From: an uncultured Muribaculaceae bacterium
GTDB taxonomy: Bacteria; Bacteroidota; Bacteroidia; Bacteroidales; Muribaculaceae
Length of the DNA stretch: 54,092 nt
Reading direction: 5' to 3'
Assembly: GCA_944321865.1 (NCBI GenBank)
Contig: CALUMZ010000011.1
Coordinates: forward strand, 1 to 54,092
Shown: in pieces, positions 36,950 through 46,249 of the stretch
How the letters are laid out: each line of letters starts with the position of its first letter
How positions within the stretch are numbered: position 1 is the stretch's first letter
Translations under genes and position numbers: made by a program
Notes under the pieces: model-generated
Databases searched by the model: none
Seen by the model: only the letters and a program-made list of their open reading frames with translations
Told to the model about the DNA's origin: nothing

Positions 36950-36971
36950 TATTCCATATTGAAAAACTGTG

Positions 36972-36979
36972 CAAAATTA
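36972..36979 (-). promoter_or_regulatory. -7 box of tsaB
   Basis: TAATTTTG on the minus strand, about 22 bp before the start codon; the -33 region is weak. Confidence 0.5.
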
Positions 36980-37023
36980 GTTGTTTTTTCCATCTTTTAT
37001 GTCGCAACATTCTTTTTTTACAC

Positions 37024-37031
37024 TAATTTTG
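37024..37031 (+). promoter_or_regulatory. -7 box of yicC
   Basis: TAATTTTG, 16 bp before ATG 37048. It uses the same octamer as the divergent tsaB box. The leader would be about 10 nt. Confidence 0.55.
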
Positions 37032-37047
37032 CAAAAAAAGCACAACA

Positions 37048-37926
37048 ATGATATTATCAATGACAGGATTTGGCAAGGCTGCGACCAACTTCGGCAACAA
37101 GAAAATCACAGTCGAAATCAAATCATTAAACAGCAAGCAATTAGACCTTGCAATACGCTTGCCCCAGCCATATCGCGAAATAGAATTAGAGTTACGCAAC
37201 ATGGTGGCAAAGTCACTTGAGCGTGGCAAAGTAGACCTTTACCTGTATACCGAAGCCAACTGCGACTCGGGCACGGCGGCATTTAACACATCGGCTCTAA
37301 AAACCTATAAAGAACAAATACAGCAACTGTCGCAAGCCCTCGAAATACCGGAACCGCAAGACTGGATTACCACATTGCTCAGGCTGCCCGATGCAATAAA
37401 GACCGATGCCACATCCAACGACATGGAAGATGGCGAAGCCGATGCCATAAAAGAAACCGTGGCTAAAGCCATCGAGGCACTCATACAATTCCGCACACAA
37501 GAGGGCAACAGGCTCGAAACATTCTTCAGGCAGAAAATCGAAAACATCGGCCGGCTGCTTGACGAGGTTGCTCCGCATGAGGCCGAGCGCATAGCCAAAA
37601 TTAAAGCACGCATTCTCGACTCGCTCGCAAAATTAGAGGGAGTGGAATATGACCACAACCGCTTCGAGCAAGAAATGATATTCTACATCGAAAAGTTAGA
37701 CATAACCGAAGAAAAATTACGCTTGAGCAACCATCTCGACTATTTCATCGACACCCTCGAAAACGGGCACGGACAAGGGAAAAAACTCGGCTTCATCAGC
37801 CAAGAAATGGGGCGTGAAATCAACACCCTCGGCTCAAAGTCCAACCATGCCGAAATGCAAATCATTGTGGTGAAAATGAAAGATGAGCTTGAGCAAATAA
37901 AAGAACAAGTATTAAACGTAATGTAA
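37048..37926 (+). CDS. YicC-family endoribonuclease
   Basis: A 292-residue YicC/YloC-family protein; E. coli YicC acts as an endoribonuclease. The N-terminus LSMTGFGKAATNFGNKKITV and the C-terminal block KKLGFISQEMGREINTLGSK-SN (DUF1732) are diagnostic. The middle is helical. It is first in a plus-strand run with gmk (14-bp gap) and nadD; yicC-gmk adjacency is widely conserved. Confidence 0.93.
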   Translation: MILSMTGFGKAATNFGNKKITVEIKSLNSKQLDLAIRLPQPYREIELELRNMVAKSLERGKVDLYLYTEANCDSGTAAFNTSALKTYKEQIQQLSQALEIPEPQDWITTLLRLPDAIKTDATSNDMEDGEADAIKETVAKAIEALIQFRTQEGNRLETFFRQKIENIGRLLDEVAPHEAERIAKIKARILDSLAKLEGVEYDHNRFEQEMIFYIEKLDITEEKLRLSNHLDYFIDTLENGHGQGKKLGFISQEMGREINTLGSKSNHAEMQIIVVKMKDELEQIKEQVLNVM

Positions 37927-37940
37927 TTGTAGCACTATAT

Positions 37941-38516
37941 ATGACGGCAAGAGGCAAAATTATCATTATTTCGGCACCATCGGGCTGCGGCAAATCGACA
38001 ATAATAAACGAGATAATCAAGAATCCCGATTTACGGCTTGAATTTTCAATCTCGGCAACGACACGCGAACCGCGACGCGGAGAAACAAACGGTGTAAACT
38101 ATTACTTCATGTCGGTCGACGAATTCAAGAAAGCAATAGCCGACGACATGCTCATAGAATATGAAGAAGTGTATCCGGGTCGCTTTTATGGCACTCCGCG
38201 CAGCGAAATCGACCGCATACGCAATCGCGGCAGAAACATAATTCTTGACATCGACGTTATGGGCGGCATCAACGTGAAAAACAAGTTTGGCAACGAAGCT
38301 CTGTCGATATTCATCAAGCCTCCAAGCATCGACGCACTGAGGCAACGCCTCAACGACCGTGGCACCGACTCGCCCGAAGCCATTGCGCAACGTGTGGAAA
38401 AGGCCGGATTCGAGATTTCGCAATCGGGGAAATTTGACAAAATTGTCATCAACGACCGCCTTGATGTGGCAATAAGGGAAACCGAAGACCTCATAAAATC
38501 ATTCATCAATAGCTGA
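37941..38516 (+). CDS. gmk: Guanylate kinase
   Basis: Phosphorylates GMP to GDP in the cytoplasm. It has the P-loop SAPSGCGKST near residue 10, the GMP-binding segment TTREPRRGETNGVNYYF, and the lid region with RGTDSPEAIAQR. The length of 191 residues is typical. It lies between yicC and nadD, with 7 bp before nadD. Confidence 0.97.
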   Translation: MTARGKIIIISAPSGCGKSTIINEIIKNPDLRLEFSISATTREPRRGETNGVNYYFMSVDEFKKAIADDMLIEYEEVYPGRFYGTPRSEIDRIRNRGRNIILDIDVMGGINVKNKFGNEALSIFIKPPSIDALRQRLNDRGTDSPEAIAQRVEKAGFEISQSGKFDKIVINDRLDVAIRETEDLIKSFINS

Positions 38517-38523
38517 CACCGAC

Positions 38524-39099
38524 ATGAAGATAGGCATTTTCGGAGGCTCGTTCAACCCTATCCACACAGGACATGCCATTCTCACCAATTACCTAATCAA
38601 CGAAACCGATCTTGATGCCGTGTGGCTGATGGTGGCTCCACGCAACCCCATCAAGACATGCAGCAACCGCGAATACGACATGCACCGCTTGCGCATGACC
38701 GAGATGGTGGCAAGCCGATTCGACGGGGTCGTGACTTCGGGACTTGAATTTTCTTTGCCTCAACCATCTTATACCGTCAACACACTGCGCACGCTGAAAG
38801 AAAAATTTCCCGACGATGAATTTGTTCTCGTGATAGGCGCCGACAATTGGTCGATTTTCAGCCGATGGAAAGACTCCGACGAAATTATTTCAAACCACAG
38901 CATATATGTCTACCCACGTCGCGGATATGAAATTTCAATCCCCGACAATTTGAGAGACAAAATAAAGGCTCTCGACTCTCCACTGATTGATATTTCGTCA
39001 ACGATGATACGCGAAAAGTTGTCACGGAAGGAAAACCTCTCGTATTATCTGCCCGACGATGTTTACCAATATATCCTAAAACATAATTTATACACATAA
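38524..39099 (+). CDS. nadD: Nicotinate-nucleotide adenylyltransferase
   Basis: Adenylates nicotinate mononucleotide in NAD synthesis. The nucleotidyltransferase signature GIFGGSFNPIHTGH is at residues 4-17, and the C-terminal ISSTMIREKL motif precedes the usual LPDDVYQYILKHNLY ending. The length is 191 residues. It is co-oriented with gmk (7-bp gap) and the DUF5063 gene (6-bp gap). Confidence 0.97.
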   Translation: MKIGIFGGSFNPIHTGHAILTNYLINETDLDAVWLMVAPRNPIKTCSNREYDMHRLRMTEMVASRFDGVVTSGLEFSLPQPSYTVNTLRTLKEKFPDDEFVLVIGADNWSIFSRWKDSDEIISNHSIYVYPRRGYEISIPDNLRDKIKALDSPLIDISSTMIREKLSRKENLSYYLPDDVYQYILKHNLYT

Positions 39100-39105
39100 C
39101 GCATA

Positions 39106-39615
39106 ATGTCAGACACAACCAACTTGACCCCTAACAGCCTTGCATTCATAGCACTTGCCAATGAATATTGCCATGCACTCGAAAACGTATTTGAATATGA
39201 AGAAAGCAGGGCTTTCATAGCCGAAATGTTGAAATTGCTGCCACGAATATACATTTCGGCCTCGGACATAAAACCCGATGATGACAGCGACAGCTTCATC
39301 GACAGTTTCCTCGATGAAAACGATTATGACACCGTGCGCGGCAACGTCGGCCGCATAATTGGCGAAGATGACACCTACCTTGAAGTATTCATCGACGACA
39401 TGAAATATTCCGACACTCCGATAAGCACAAATATAAGCGAGAACCTCGCCGACATTTACCAACCACTGTATAACTTTGTGGCCACCGTGAAAGACGCTAC
39501 CGACGAAACCATCAACGAGGCGATAAATGCCGTGAAATCGGAATTCGACACCTATTGGGGCCAAACGCTGTGCAACGTGCTCAGGGCCTTACACTCGATA
39601 TACTACAAAAGTTAA
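39106..39615 (+). CDS. DUF5063 domain protein
   Basis: A 169-residue acidic, helical cytoplasmic protein conserved in Bacteroidota; function unknown. No signal peptide, metal site or nucleotide motif is visible. An internal acidic run (DDDSDSFIDSFLDENDYD) stands out. It is 6 bp after nadD and 44 bp before the aminopeptidase start I prefer. Confidence 0.8.
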   Translation: MSDTTNLTPNSLAFIALANEYCHALENVFEYEESRAFIAEMLKLLPRIYISASDIKPDDDSDSFIDSFLDENDYDTVRGNVGRIIGEDDTYLEVFIDDMKYSDTPISTNISENLADIYQPLYNFVATVKDATDETINEAINAVKSEFDTYWGQTLCNVLRALHSIYYKS

Positions 39616-39659
39616 TTGAGCCACCATTAATATTATTAACCCCAAAAAACCGACCATTT

Positions 39660-40949
39660 ATGAACCGACACATAAAATCACTTATCGATTTTCTCGACGA
39701 CAGTCCGTGCAACTTTTATGCAGTAGACACGGCAAGACGCATATTGACCGACAATGGATTTATCGAGCTGTCATTAACCGACAACTGGCAACTTGAGCCT
39801 CGCGGCAAATATTTCACAATAAAAAACGACTCGGCCATATTCGCATTTACACTTGGCGAAGCACCAATGTGCGACACCGGGGTGAGAATAATCGCTGCAC
39901 ACAGCGACTCCCCCTGTTTCCGCATCAAGCCCCACCCGATAATGGCTTCGGAAGGGGGCATTGTGAAACTCAACACCGAGGTATACGGCGGTCCCATATT
40001 GTACACATGGTTTGACCGTCCGCTATCGGTAGCCGGACGGGTGATATTGCGCGGCACCGATGCACTTCACCCGGTGACAAAATTATTGAAAATCGATCGT
40101 CCCATACTTGTAATTCCCCACCTGCCTATCCACTTCAACCGCAGCGTGAACGATGGCAACCCGCTCTCGAAACAAAAAGACATGCTGCCCATGCTCGGGC
40201 GCATAACCGAAATGGCCGAAAAGGAGAACCTGCTGACAAGTGTCATCGCCAACGAGCTTAATGTAGAACCTGCCGACATACTCGATTTCGACCTTATGCT
40301 ATACGATACGCACAAGGCCGCCATCACCGGGCTCGGCGGAGAATTCATCTGCTCGGGACGAATCGACGACCTAAGCATGGTACATGCCGCCATCACGGCA
40401 ATAATCGAGGGCAGCGGCAGCCAAGCCACGCGCATCGCCGCAATATTCGACAACGAGGAAACCGGAAGCGGGACCAAGCAAGGCGCGGCATCACCCATAC
40501 TTACCAACATAATCAAGCGTATAAACCTGTCACAAGGAGGCACACACGAAGACTTCCTGCGCGGAATAGAAAAATCTTTCATGATTTCGGCCGACAACGC
40601 ACATGCCTTCCACCCCAACTATCCCGAAAAATTCGATCCTACAAACCACCCTGCAATATGTGGCGGGCCTGTGATAAAAATCAATGCCAACTGCAAGTAT
40701 ATGACCGATGCACACTCGTCGGCAATATTTGCCGCCCTGTGTGAAGAAGCCGGCTCGCCATGCCAGCGTTTCGTAAACCACTCTGATGTTGCCGGAGGCT
40801 CAACACTGGGCAACATACTGACATCCCAACTCGACATCGAGGGCGTCGACGTGGGCAACGCCTTGTGGGCAATGCACTCGGTGTGCGAAACAGGCTCTAC
40901 CGAAGACCACATCAACATGATAAAAGTATTCACTCATTTCTTCAACTAA
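39660..40949 (+). CDS. M18-family aminopeptidase
   Basis: A 429-residue zinc aminopeptidase of the aspartyl-aminopeptidase family, cutting N-terminal residues from peptides in the cytoplasm. Metal and catalytic motifs are AAHSDSPCFRIKP near residue 80, FDNEETGSGTKQGA, SADNAHAFHPNYPEKFDP, and the C-terminal VNHSDVAGGSTLGNI. The start ATG 39660 fits the family N-terminus (SLIDFLDDSPCNFYAV); an in-frame extension would overlap the DUF5063 gene. Confidence 0.94.
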   Translation: MNRHIKSLIDFLDDSPCNFYAVDTARRILTDNGFIELSLTDNWQLEPRGKYFTIKNDSAIFAFTLGEAPMCDTGVRIIAAHSDSPCFRIKPHPIMASEGGIVKLNTEVYGGPILYTWFDRPLSVAGRVILRGTDALHPVTKLLKIDRPILVIPHLPIHFNRSVNDGNPLSKQKDMLPMLGRITEMAEKENLLTSVIANELNVEPADILDFDLMLYDTHKAAITGLGGEFICSGRIDDLSMVHAAITAIIEGSGSQATRIAAIFDNEETGSGTKQGAASPILTNIIKRINLSQGGTHEDFLRGIEKSFMISADNAHAFHPNYPEKFDPTNHPAICGGPVIKINANCKYMTDAHSSAIFAALCEEAGSPCQRFVNHSDVAGGSTLGNILTSQLDIEGVDVGNALWAMHSVCETGSTEDHINMIKVFTHFFN

Positions 40950-40984
40950 ACCGTAACATGAAAACGAAGAAAAAAAACTGTATA

Positions 40985-41016
40985 CTTGCTTAACCTTCAA
41001 ATTTTTATTATTTTTG
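40985..41016 (+). promoter_or_regulatory. Promoter of pgm
   Basis: -33 CTTG (40985-40988), a 20-bp spacer, and -7 TATTTTTG (41009-41016). The leader is about 40 nt. Confidence 0.65.
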
Positions 41017-41062
41017 TTACGCTATAAACAGAATTCAACAAAACAACAAAATAGCTGTAGAT

Positions 41063-42811
41063 ATGGAAGATAATCAATTACTGGAACAAGTAACCGCGAA
41101 AGCCAAAACATGGCTTACCGCAGGCTACGACAAAGAAACACAGGCCGAAGTTCAACGCATGCTCGATGCCGAAGACAAGACCGAACTCATCGACTCGTTC
41201 TACAAAGACCTTGAATTTGGTACGGGCGGGCTTCGCGGCATCATGGGTGCCGGTTCCAACCGCATGAACATATACACCGTCGGCATGGCCACACAAGGGC
41301 TTTCAAACTACCTCAAAGACGCTTTTGCCGACCTCGAGCAAATAAAAGTTGTGGTTGGTTGCGACGTGCGCAACAACAGCGAGAAATTTGCAAAAATTGT
41401 AGCCGATATTTTCTCGGCAAACGGCATAAAAGTATACTTGTTTGATGCTCCGCGTCCCACTCCCGAAACATCATTCGCAATCCGCCTGTTGGGTTGCCAA
41501 AGCGGTGTCATCATCACAGCCTCGCACAACCCCAAGGAATACAACGGCTATAAGGCCTACTGGAACGACGGCGCACAAATGATTTCTCCGCATGATGTCA
41601 AGACCATCGAATACGTAAACAAGGTTACAAGCGTCGACCAGATAAAATTTGAAGGCAATAAAGACCTCATCGAAATAATCGGTGAAAACATCGACAAGCA
41701 ATTCATCGACCAAATCAAGACCTTGTCGCTCAGCCCCGAAGTAATTGCCCGCCACCACGACTTGAAGATAGTTTACACCCCTATCCACGGCACCGGCAAG
41801 TACCTCATTCCACGCTCGTTGGCCAACTGGGGATTCACCAACGTAATCCACGTTCCCGAACAAGACGTGCAAAGCGGCGATTTCCCCACCGTCGACTCGC
41901 CTAACCCCGAAAACGCTTCGGCAATGGCAATGGCAATAGAAAAGGCCAAAGAAGTTGATGCCGACATAGTAATGGCCTCCGACCCCGATGCCGACCGCGT
42001 GGGCGTGGTTATCAAGAACACCAAGGGTGAATATGCCTTGCTCAACGGTAACCAGATAGTGATGATATTCCTCTACTACCTCATTGCCCGCAACAAGGAA
42101 CTTGGCCGTCTCACTGGAAACGAATACATCGTCAAGACCATCGTAACCACCGACACCATCAAGTCGATTGCCGAAAAGCAAGGAATGGAACTCTATGACG
42201 TGTACACAGGCTTCAAATGGATTGCCTCGGTAATGAAAGAAAACGAGGGCAAAAAGCGCTACCTTGGCGGCGGCGAGGAAAGCTATGGATTCCTTGCCGA
42301 AGACTTCGTTCGCGACAAAGACTCGGTTTCGGCAATCTCGCTGATGGCCGAAATTGCGGCTTGGGCCAAGGATAAAGGCATGGACATGAACGAAATGCTC
42401 CTTGACATATACATGACTTACGGATTCTCAAAGGAAAAAGGCGTGTCGCTCGTTCGTCCGGGCAAAACAGGTGCCGACGAGATAGCTACCATAATGAAAA
42501 ATTACCGTAGCAACCCGCCGAAACAATTGGCAGGCTCACCCATCGTCACAATAAAAGATTTTGCTACACTTGAAGAAAAAGATGTCAAAGCCGGCACAAC
42601 CTCAAAACTTGAAATGCCCGTAACCTCAAACGTGCTGCAATTCTATACCGAAGACGGTACAAAGGTTTCTGTACGCCCATCGGGTACCGAGCCAAAAATC
42701 AAATTCTACATCGAGGTTCACGACACTCTCACTTCGGCAGCCGATTACGAAGCAACCAACGACCGCGCCGAAAAGAAAATCGAGCAAGTTGCCAAGGACT
42801 TGTGCATTTAA
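41063..42811 (+). CDS. Phosphoglucomutase/phosphomannomutase
   Basis: A 582-residue alpha-D-phosphohexomutase interconverting sugar 1- and 6-phosphates. Motifs in order: FGTGGLRGIMGAGSNRMN, the phosphoserine loop ITASHNPKEYNGYKAYW near residue 155, the metal loop DPDADRVG, the sugar loop GGEESYG and the phosphate-binding RPSGTEPKIKFY. The size matches the longer PGM/PMM class; glucose versus mannose preference cannot be fixed. It has its own promoter and a strong bidirectional terminator. Confidence 0.95.
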   Translation: MEDNQLLEQVTAKAKTWLTAGYDKETQAEVQRMLDAEDKTELIDSFYKDLEFGTGGLRGIMGAGSNRMNIYTVGMATQGLSNYLKDAFADLEQIKVVVGCDVRNNSEKFAKIVADIFSANGIKVYLFDAPRPTPETSFAIRLLGCQSGVIITASHNPKEYNGYKAYWNDGAQMISPHDVKTIEYVNKVTSVDQIKFEGNKDLIEIIGENIDKQFIDQIKTLSLSPEVIARHHDLKIVYTPIHGTGKYLIPRSLANWGFTNVIHVPEQDVQSGDFPTVDSPNPENASAMAMAIEKAKEVDADIVMASDPDADRVGVVIKNTKGEYALLNGNQIVMIFLYYLIARNKELGRLTGNEYIVKTIVTTDTIKSIAEKQGMELYDVYTGFKWIASVMKENEGKKRYLGGGEESYGFLAEDFVRDKDSVSAISLMAEIAAWAKDKGMDMNEMLLDIYMTYGFSKEKGVSLVRPGKTGADEIATIMKNYRSNPPKQLAGSPIVTIKDFATLEEKDVKAGTTSKLEMPVTSNVLQFYTEDGTKVSVRPSGTEPKIKFYIEVHDTLTSAADYEATNDRAEKKIEQVAKDLCI

Positions 42812-42863
42812 TCCAAATCTAAAGACCGTTTGGGTTTAATCAAATAATTGGGTTAAAAAACGA

Positions 42864-42902
42864 AACAGGGATTGATGCAATCGATTAGCATCAATCCCTG
42901 TT
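42864..42902. terminator. Bidirectional terminator between pgm and the nitroreductase
   Basis: AACAGGGATTGATGC pairs perfectly with GCATCAATCCCTGTT (15 bp, 9-nt loop). It is followed by CTTTT on plus and by CGTTTTTT on minus. Confidence 0.9.
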
Positions 42903-42961
42903 CTTTTACTGCCACGGCCGAGTGGGTTAAGGAATATTTCGCCACCGCCAATCTCAGGCGC

Positions 42962-43720
42962 TCAATAAGGGATTTTATAGCCTTGAGCCTGCATGAAATC
43001 GACAAGCACCCGCGAGAATGCCTCGTTATTGGCCTTTGGGTAACGCACATCGGTAAACACTTGCGCAAGGGTTTCCTTGCCATTCTCGGCAATATACTGC
43101 TTGTTCACATCAAGCGACTCCTTCAGGGCATACACCTCTTTAATGCGTTTGCCATCGTAATCGTGATAAGTCTCTTCATGAATAATGGCATCCACCGGCA
43201 ATCTTTCGGCTTTAGGTTCTGCATCGGGATTTGCAGGATAACCCACAGTCAGGGTCACTATTGGTATCACCATTGCCGGCAACTTCAATGTTTCGGCAAT
43301 CTGTGGAGCATTATAAGTAGTGGTGCCAATGTAGCAACACCCAAGCCCGGCCATCTCTGCGGCAGTGTTAAATTGCTGAGCAAACACTGTCACATCGAGC
43401 ACTGCCGACATGAACGACTGGAAATTACCATAGCACGGCACGGCATTTGAAGCCTCGCACCACTTGTTCATGCGGTTAAAATCGGCGCAAAAAGTAAGTA
43501 CCACCGGAGCATCAGTCACCATTTTTTGGAAAAAGTGATGTGGCGCAAGCTGCTGCTTCATTGCAGCATCACGGGTCACCACCACGCTATACAATTGCAT
43601 TCCACCCGTTGTCGGAGCCTCGCATGCGGCTTCAATCAATTCGCGCAACAATTTCTCGGGTACTTCTCGGTCGCTATATTTCCTTATAGTTTTTCTGTTC
43701 TTAAAATAATCATTTACCAT
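42962..43720 (-). CDS. Nitroreductase-family FMN protein (first of two)
   Basis: A 252-residue flavin oxidoreductase of the NfsA/FRP type. FMN contacts lie in KNRKTIRKYSDREVP near the N-terminus and in AAEMAGLGCCYIGT. The mid-protein stretch ACEAPTTGGMQLYSVVVTRD is also typical. I start it at ATG 43720: the next in-frame ATG (43756) is upstream of the -7 box. The true substrate is unknown; such enzymes can activate nitro drugs such as metronidazole. It is monocistronic with a dyad-bearing promoter. Confidence 0.9.
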   Translation of the reverse strand: MVNDYFKNRKTIRKYSDREVPEKLLRELIEAACEAPTTGGMQLYSVVVTRDAAMKQQLAPHHFFQKMVTDAPVVLTFCADFNRMNKWCEASNAVPCYGNFQSFMSAVLDVTVFAQQFNTAAEMAGLGCCYIGTTTYNAPQIAETLKLPAMVIPIVTLTVGYPANPDAEPKAERLPVDAIIHEETYHDYDGKRIKEVYALKESLDVNKQYIAENGKETLAQVFTDVRYPKANNEAFSRVLVDFMQAQGYKIPY

Positions 43721-43742
43721 AATGTACGAATTTTCTTTATTG

Positions 43743-43790
43743 CAAAGATAGTGCAAACCGAACGCAATGCAAAAAAATCAGGCGCGCCTG
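43743..43790 (-). promoter_or_regulatory. Nitroreductase promoter with dyad
   Basis: Minus strand: -7 TATCTTTG (43750-43743), a 19-bp spacer CATTGCGTTCGGTTTGCAC, -33 TTTG (43773-43770), then the 12-bp palindrome CAGGCGCGCCTG (43779-43790) inside a larger dyad running to CATTG near 43802. Confidence 0.75.
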
Positions 43791-43857
43791 TTTTTGTCAT
43801 TGTCCGGTTGGAGAAATTGCAAAAATCACCCTGTTTTACGGCATTGTGACAATAGAG

Positions 43858-43873
43858 ACGCAAAATTTTGCGT
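43858..43873. repeat. 16-bp perfect palindrome ACGCAAAATTTTGCGT
   Basis: It lies between two minus-strand genes. GAGACGCAAAATTTTGC (43855-43871) is identical to 36183-36199, also next to a dyad-bearing promoter. No T-tract follows. Confidence 0.7.
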
Positions 43874-43944
43874 TTTCTACAATCAGGGCTTGTAATACAT
43901 TGAGTGCAATGATTAAATTTTGAGATTTGAGTGCAACGGCAAAG

Positions 43945-45108
43945 TCACTTTGTGCTGTAAGGTATGGAAAAATAGAACGACGACCCTTTACCGTGCTCCG
44001 ATTCAATCCACATGCTGCCTCCGTTCATCTGAACAAAATTCCGACACAACTGTAGCCCAAGTCCCGACCCTTGTTCTTTGCGAGTACCTTCAGACGTAAA
44101 TGGTATGTCGTTACGCAGGGCTTCAAGTTTTTCATTGCTTATTCCTATCCCGGTATCCTTGACTTCGCATACCACGGCTTTCCCTCCGTTATCCATAACA
44201 TTGACGGAAATTGTACCATTATCATAGCTGAATTTTATGGCATTCATAATCAAGTTGCGCACTATGGTCTTCATCATGTCAATATCGGCATACACCTCGC
44301 AATTCTCGCCCACATAATTATTATAGCGCATGTCGATATTGCTCATTTTTGCCAACGGCATCATGTTATCGACCACGCCTGCCACCATTTGAGTGAATAA
44401 GAAATGCTGTTTCACCACATTGAGCCGACCCAAGTGCGTCTTGGTCCACTTAAGCAGATTATCGAGCAATGTAAACAATTCATCGGCAGTGCGGCCGGTG
44501 GAAACAAGCAATTCAAACATGTCTTCACCCACTTGCTCCTTGCCAACGCACCCCACAAGCATGTCGAGCGACATTTTCATCGACCCCAACGGAGAACGCA
44601 AGTCATGGGCAATGACCGAGTACAACTCATCGCGGTCGCGGATTGCCTTCTGCAAAGCCTCGTTTTGCCGCAAAATAATGCGGCGGCTTGCCACCAATGC
44701 CAATTGATGGCGTATGCGTGTCATTATTTCCGACATGTTGAAAGGTTTCGACACATAATCGTTACCACCATGTTCAAAGCCCTCGACAATATTCTTCGGG
44801 TCGCTTAGCGCCGTGACAAATATGATGGGTATCTCCTTGGTTTCGGCATTTTGCTTTAACTTTTCCGATACTTCAAAACCGTTCATTCCCGGCATCATCA
44901 CGTCAAGCAAAATAAGGTCGGGTTTTTCTTCCGGTATCCGTTCAATTGCCTCTTCGCCACTCGTTGCCGTCACCACGCCATAACCGGCACGCTTCATCAT
45001 AGTTTGCAACAGCAACACATTGGTTTTAACGTCGTCTACTATCAATATTTTATAATTCGACGGAGTGAGCTCGGCATCGGAATATGTGCTATTTACATTT
45101 TCATTCAT
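43945..45108 (-). CDS. Response-regulator/histidine-kinase hybrid (REC-HisKA-HATPase)
   Basis: A 387-residue cytoplasmic protein with an N-terminal receiver domain (acidic Asp25-Asp26, phosphoacceptor Asp69 in [13 protein letters not shown], Lys in DYVSKPF). The kinase part has the H-box [13 protein letters not shown] near residue 165, then N-box [17 protein letters not shown] and GSGLGLQL. There is no membrane segment or PAS/GAF sensor, so its input is probably phosphorylation or a partner. I start it at ATG 45108, which overlaps the uxs stop by 4 nt. No DNA-binding regulator is adjacent. Confidence 0.92.
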   Translation of the reverse strand: MNENVNSTYSDAELTPSNYKILIVDDVKTNVLLLQTMMKRAGYGVVTATSGEEAIERIPEEKPDLILLDVMMPGMNGFEVSEKLKQNAETKEIPIIFVTALSDPKNIVEGFEHGGNDYVSKPFNMSEIMTRIRHQLALVASRRIILRQNEALQKAIRDRDELYSVIAHDLRSPLGSMKMSLDMLVGCVGKEQVGEDMFELLVSTGRTADELFTLLDNLLKWTKTHLGRLNVVKQHFLFTQMVAGVVDNMMPLAKMSNIDMRYNNYVGENCEVYADIDMMKTIVRNLIMNAIKFSYDNGTISVNVMDNGGKAVVCEVKDTGIGISNEKLEALRNDIPFTSEGTRKEQGSGLGLQLCRNFVQMNGGSMWIESEHGKGSSFYFSIPYSTK

Positions 45109-46064
45109 ACTATAGTCTTGAAGTATTCTATCGTTCTTGCCAAACCTTCCCTGAGAGGGACACGTGGCTCCCACCCATGCAACTTGCGGCGGGCGAGACC
45201 TATATCGGGCTTGCGGCGTTTGGGGTCGTCCGACGGTAATTCCTTGAATATTATTTTTGACTTGGAACCAGAAATGTCAAGTACCAATTGAGCCAATTCA
45301 AAAATAGTAAATTCCGACGGATTACCTATGTTTACCGGCCCGGTAAAACCTTTTTCAGTTGACATCATTCTCAACATGCCTTCAATCAAGTCGTCGACAT
45401 ACTGGAAACTGCGAGTCTGGCTGCCATCGCCAAAAACTGTCAGATTCTCTCCTTTCAAGGCCTGCACTATCATGTTCGACACCACACGCCCGTCATTTGG
45501 CAACATGCGCGGGCCGTATGTGTTGAAAATCCTGATGATTTTGACATCTACCCCGCGTTGGCGGTGATAATCCATGCACATTGTTTCGGCACAGCGCTTT
45601 CCTTCGTCATAGCACGAGCGTATGCCCACCGGATTCACGTTTCCCCAATAATTCTCTAATTGCGGATGCACAAGCGGGTCGCCATACACTTCGCTTGTCG
45701 AAGCTTGGAAAAATTTAGCCCCTTTTGCGAGTGCAAGGTCAAGGCCGTTCATCGTCCCTAACATGCAGGTGCGAATCGTATCAATCGGGTCATACTGGTA
45801 ATGTATGGGCGATGCCGGACATGCAAGGTTATATATTTCATCAACGTCGGCGTCAAACGGCACCTGCACATTATGTTCAATTAATTCAAAGTGCGGATTG
45901 TCCTCATAACATGCAACATTCGCCCGCGAGCCTGTGAAAAAATTGTCCATGCATATTACATGGTTACCTTCGTCAAGAAGCCGACCACACAAGTGCGACC
46001 CTATAAAACCAGCACCTCCTGTAACCAATACCTTTTTTATACCATCATTTTTCATCACTGGCAA
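45105..46064 (-). CDS. uxs: UDP-glucuronate decarboxylase (UDP-xylose synthase)
   Basis: A 319-residue extended short-chain dehydrogenase that converts UDP-glucuronate to UDP-xylose with bound NAD, feeding surface glycans. It shows the nucleotide motif [15 protein letters not shown], the acidic [33 protein letters not shown] and the catalytic Tyr-x3-Lys in [12 protein letters not shown] second start at residue 4 is possible. Its stop overlaps the kinase start (ATGA). dTDP-glucose 4,6-dehydratase is a close relative, but the CPASPIHYQ motif favours Uxs. Confidence 0.9.
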   Translation of the reverse strand: MPVMKNDGIKKVLVTGGAGFIGSHLCGRLLDEGNHVICMDNFFTGSRANVACYEDNPHFELIEHNVQVPFDADVDEIYNLACPASPIHYQYDPIDTIRTCMLGTMNGLDLALAKGAKFFQASTSEVYGDPLVHPQLENYWGNVNPVGIRSCYDEGKRCAETMCMDYHRQRGVDVKIIRIFNTYGPRMLPNDGRVVSNMIVQALKGENLTVFGDGSQTRSFQYVDDLIEGMLRMMSTEKGFTGPVNIGNPSEFTIFELAQLVLDISGSKSKIIFKELPSDDPKRRKPDIGLARRKLHGWEPRVPLREGLARTIEYFKTIV

Positions 46065-46108
46065 TTAATTTTCTTGTTTTTGTATAACTTCCTGCCCTAA
46101 ATGATTAG

Positions 46109-46139
46109 CAAAAGTAATACATATTTAATAATCACGCAA
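46109..46139 (-). promoter_or_regulatory. Promoter of uxs and the kinase gene
   Basis: Minus strand: -33 TTG (46139-46137), a 20-bp spacer, and -7 TACTTTTG (46116-46109). Confidence 0.65.
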
Positions 46140-46249
46140 CACCACTCTCAAATTTTACCCCACGAATCTTGCGCTCTCACACTATCACACCCCGGCACTC
46201 CCGGTTTAGAAAAAATCTCGGGAAAGTGCCACCTGCGGATACATGGGAA

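Noticed and set aside
45108..45174. Upstream in-frame start for the REC-kinase
   Set aside because: It would place 22 extra codons inside uxs; ATG 45108 gives the standard 4-nt overlap and a receiver domain starting near residue 20.
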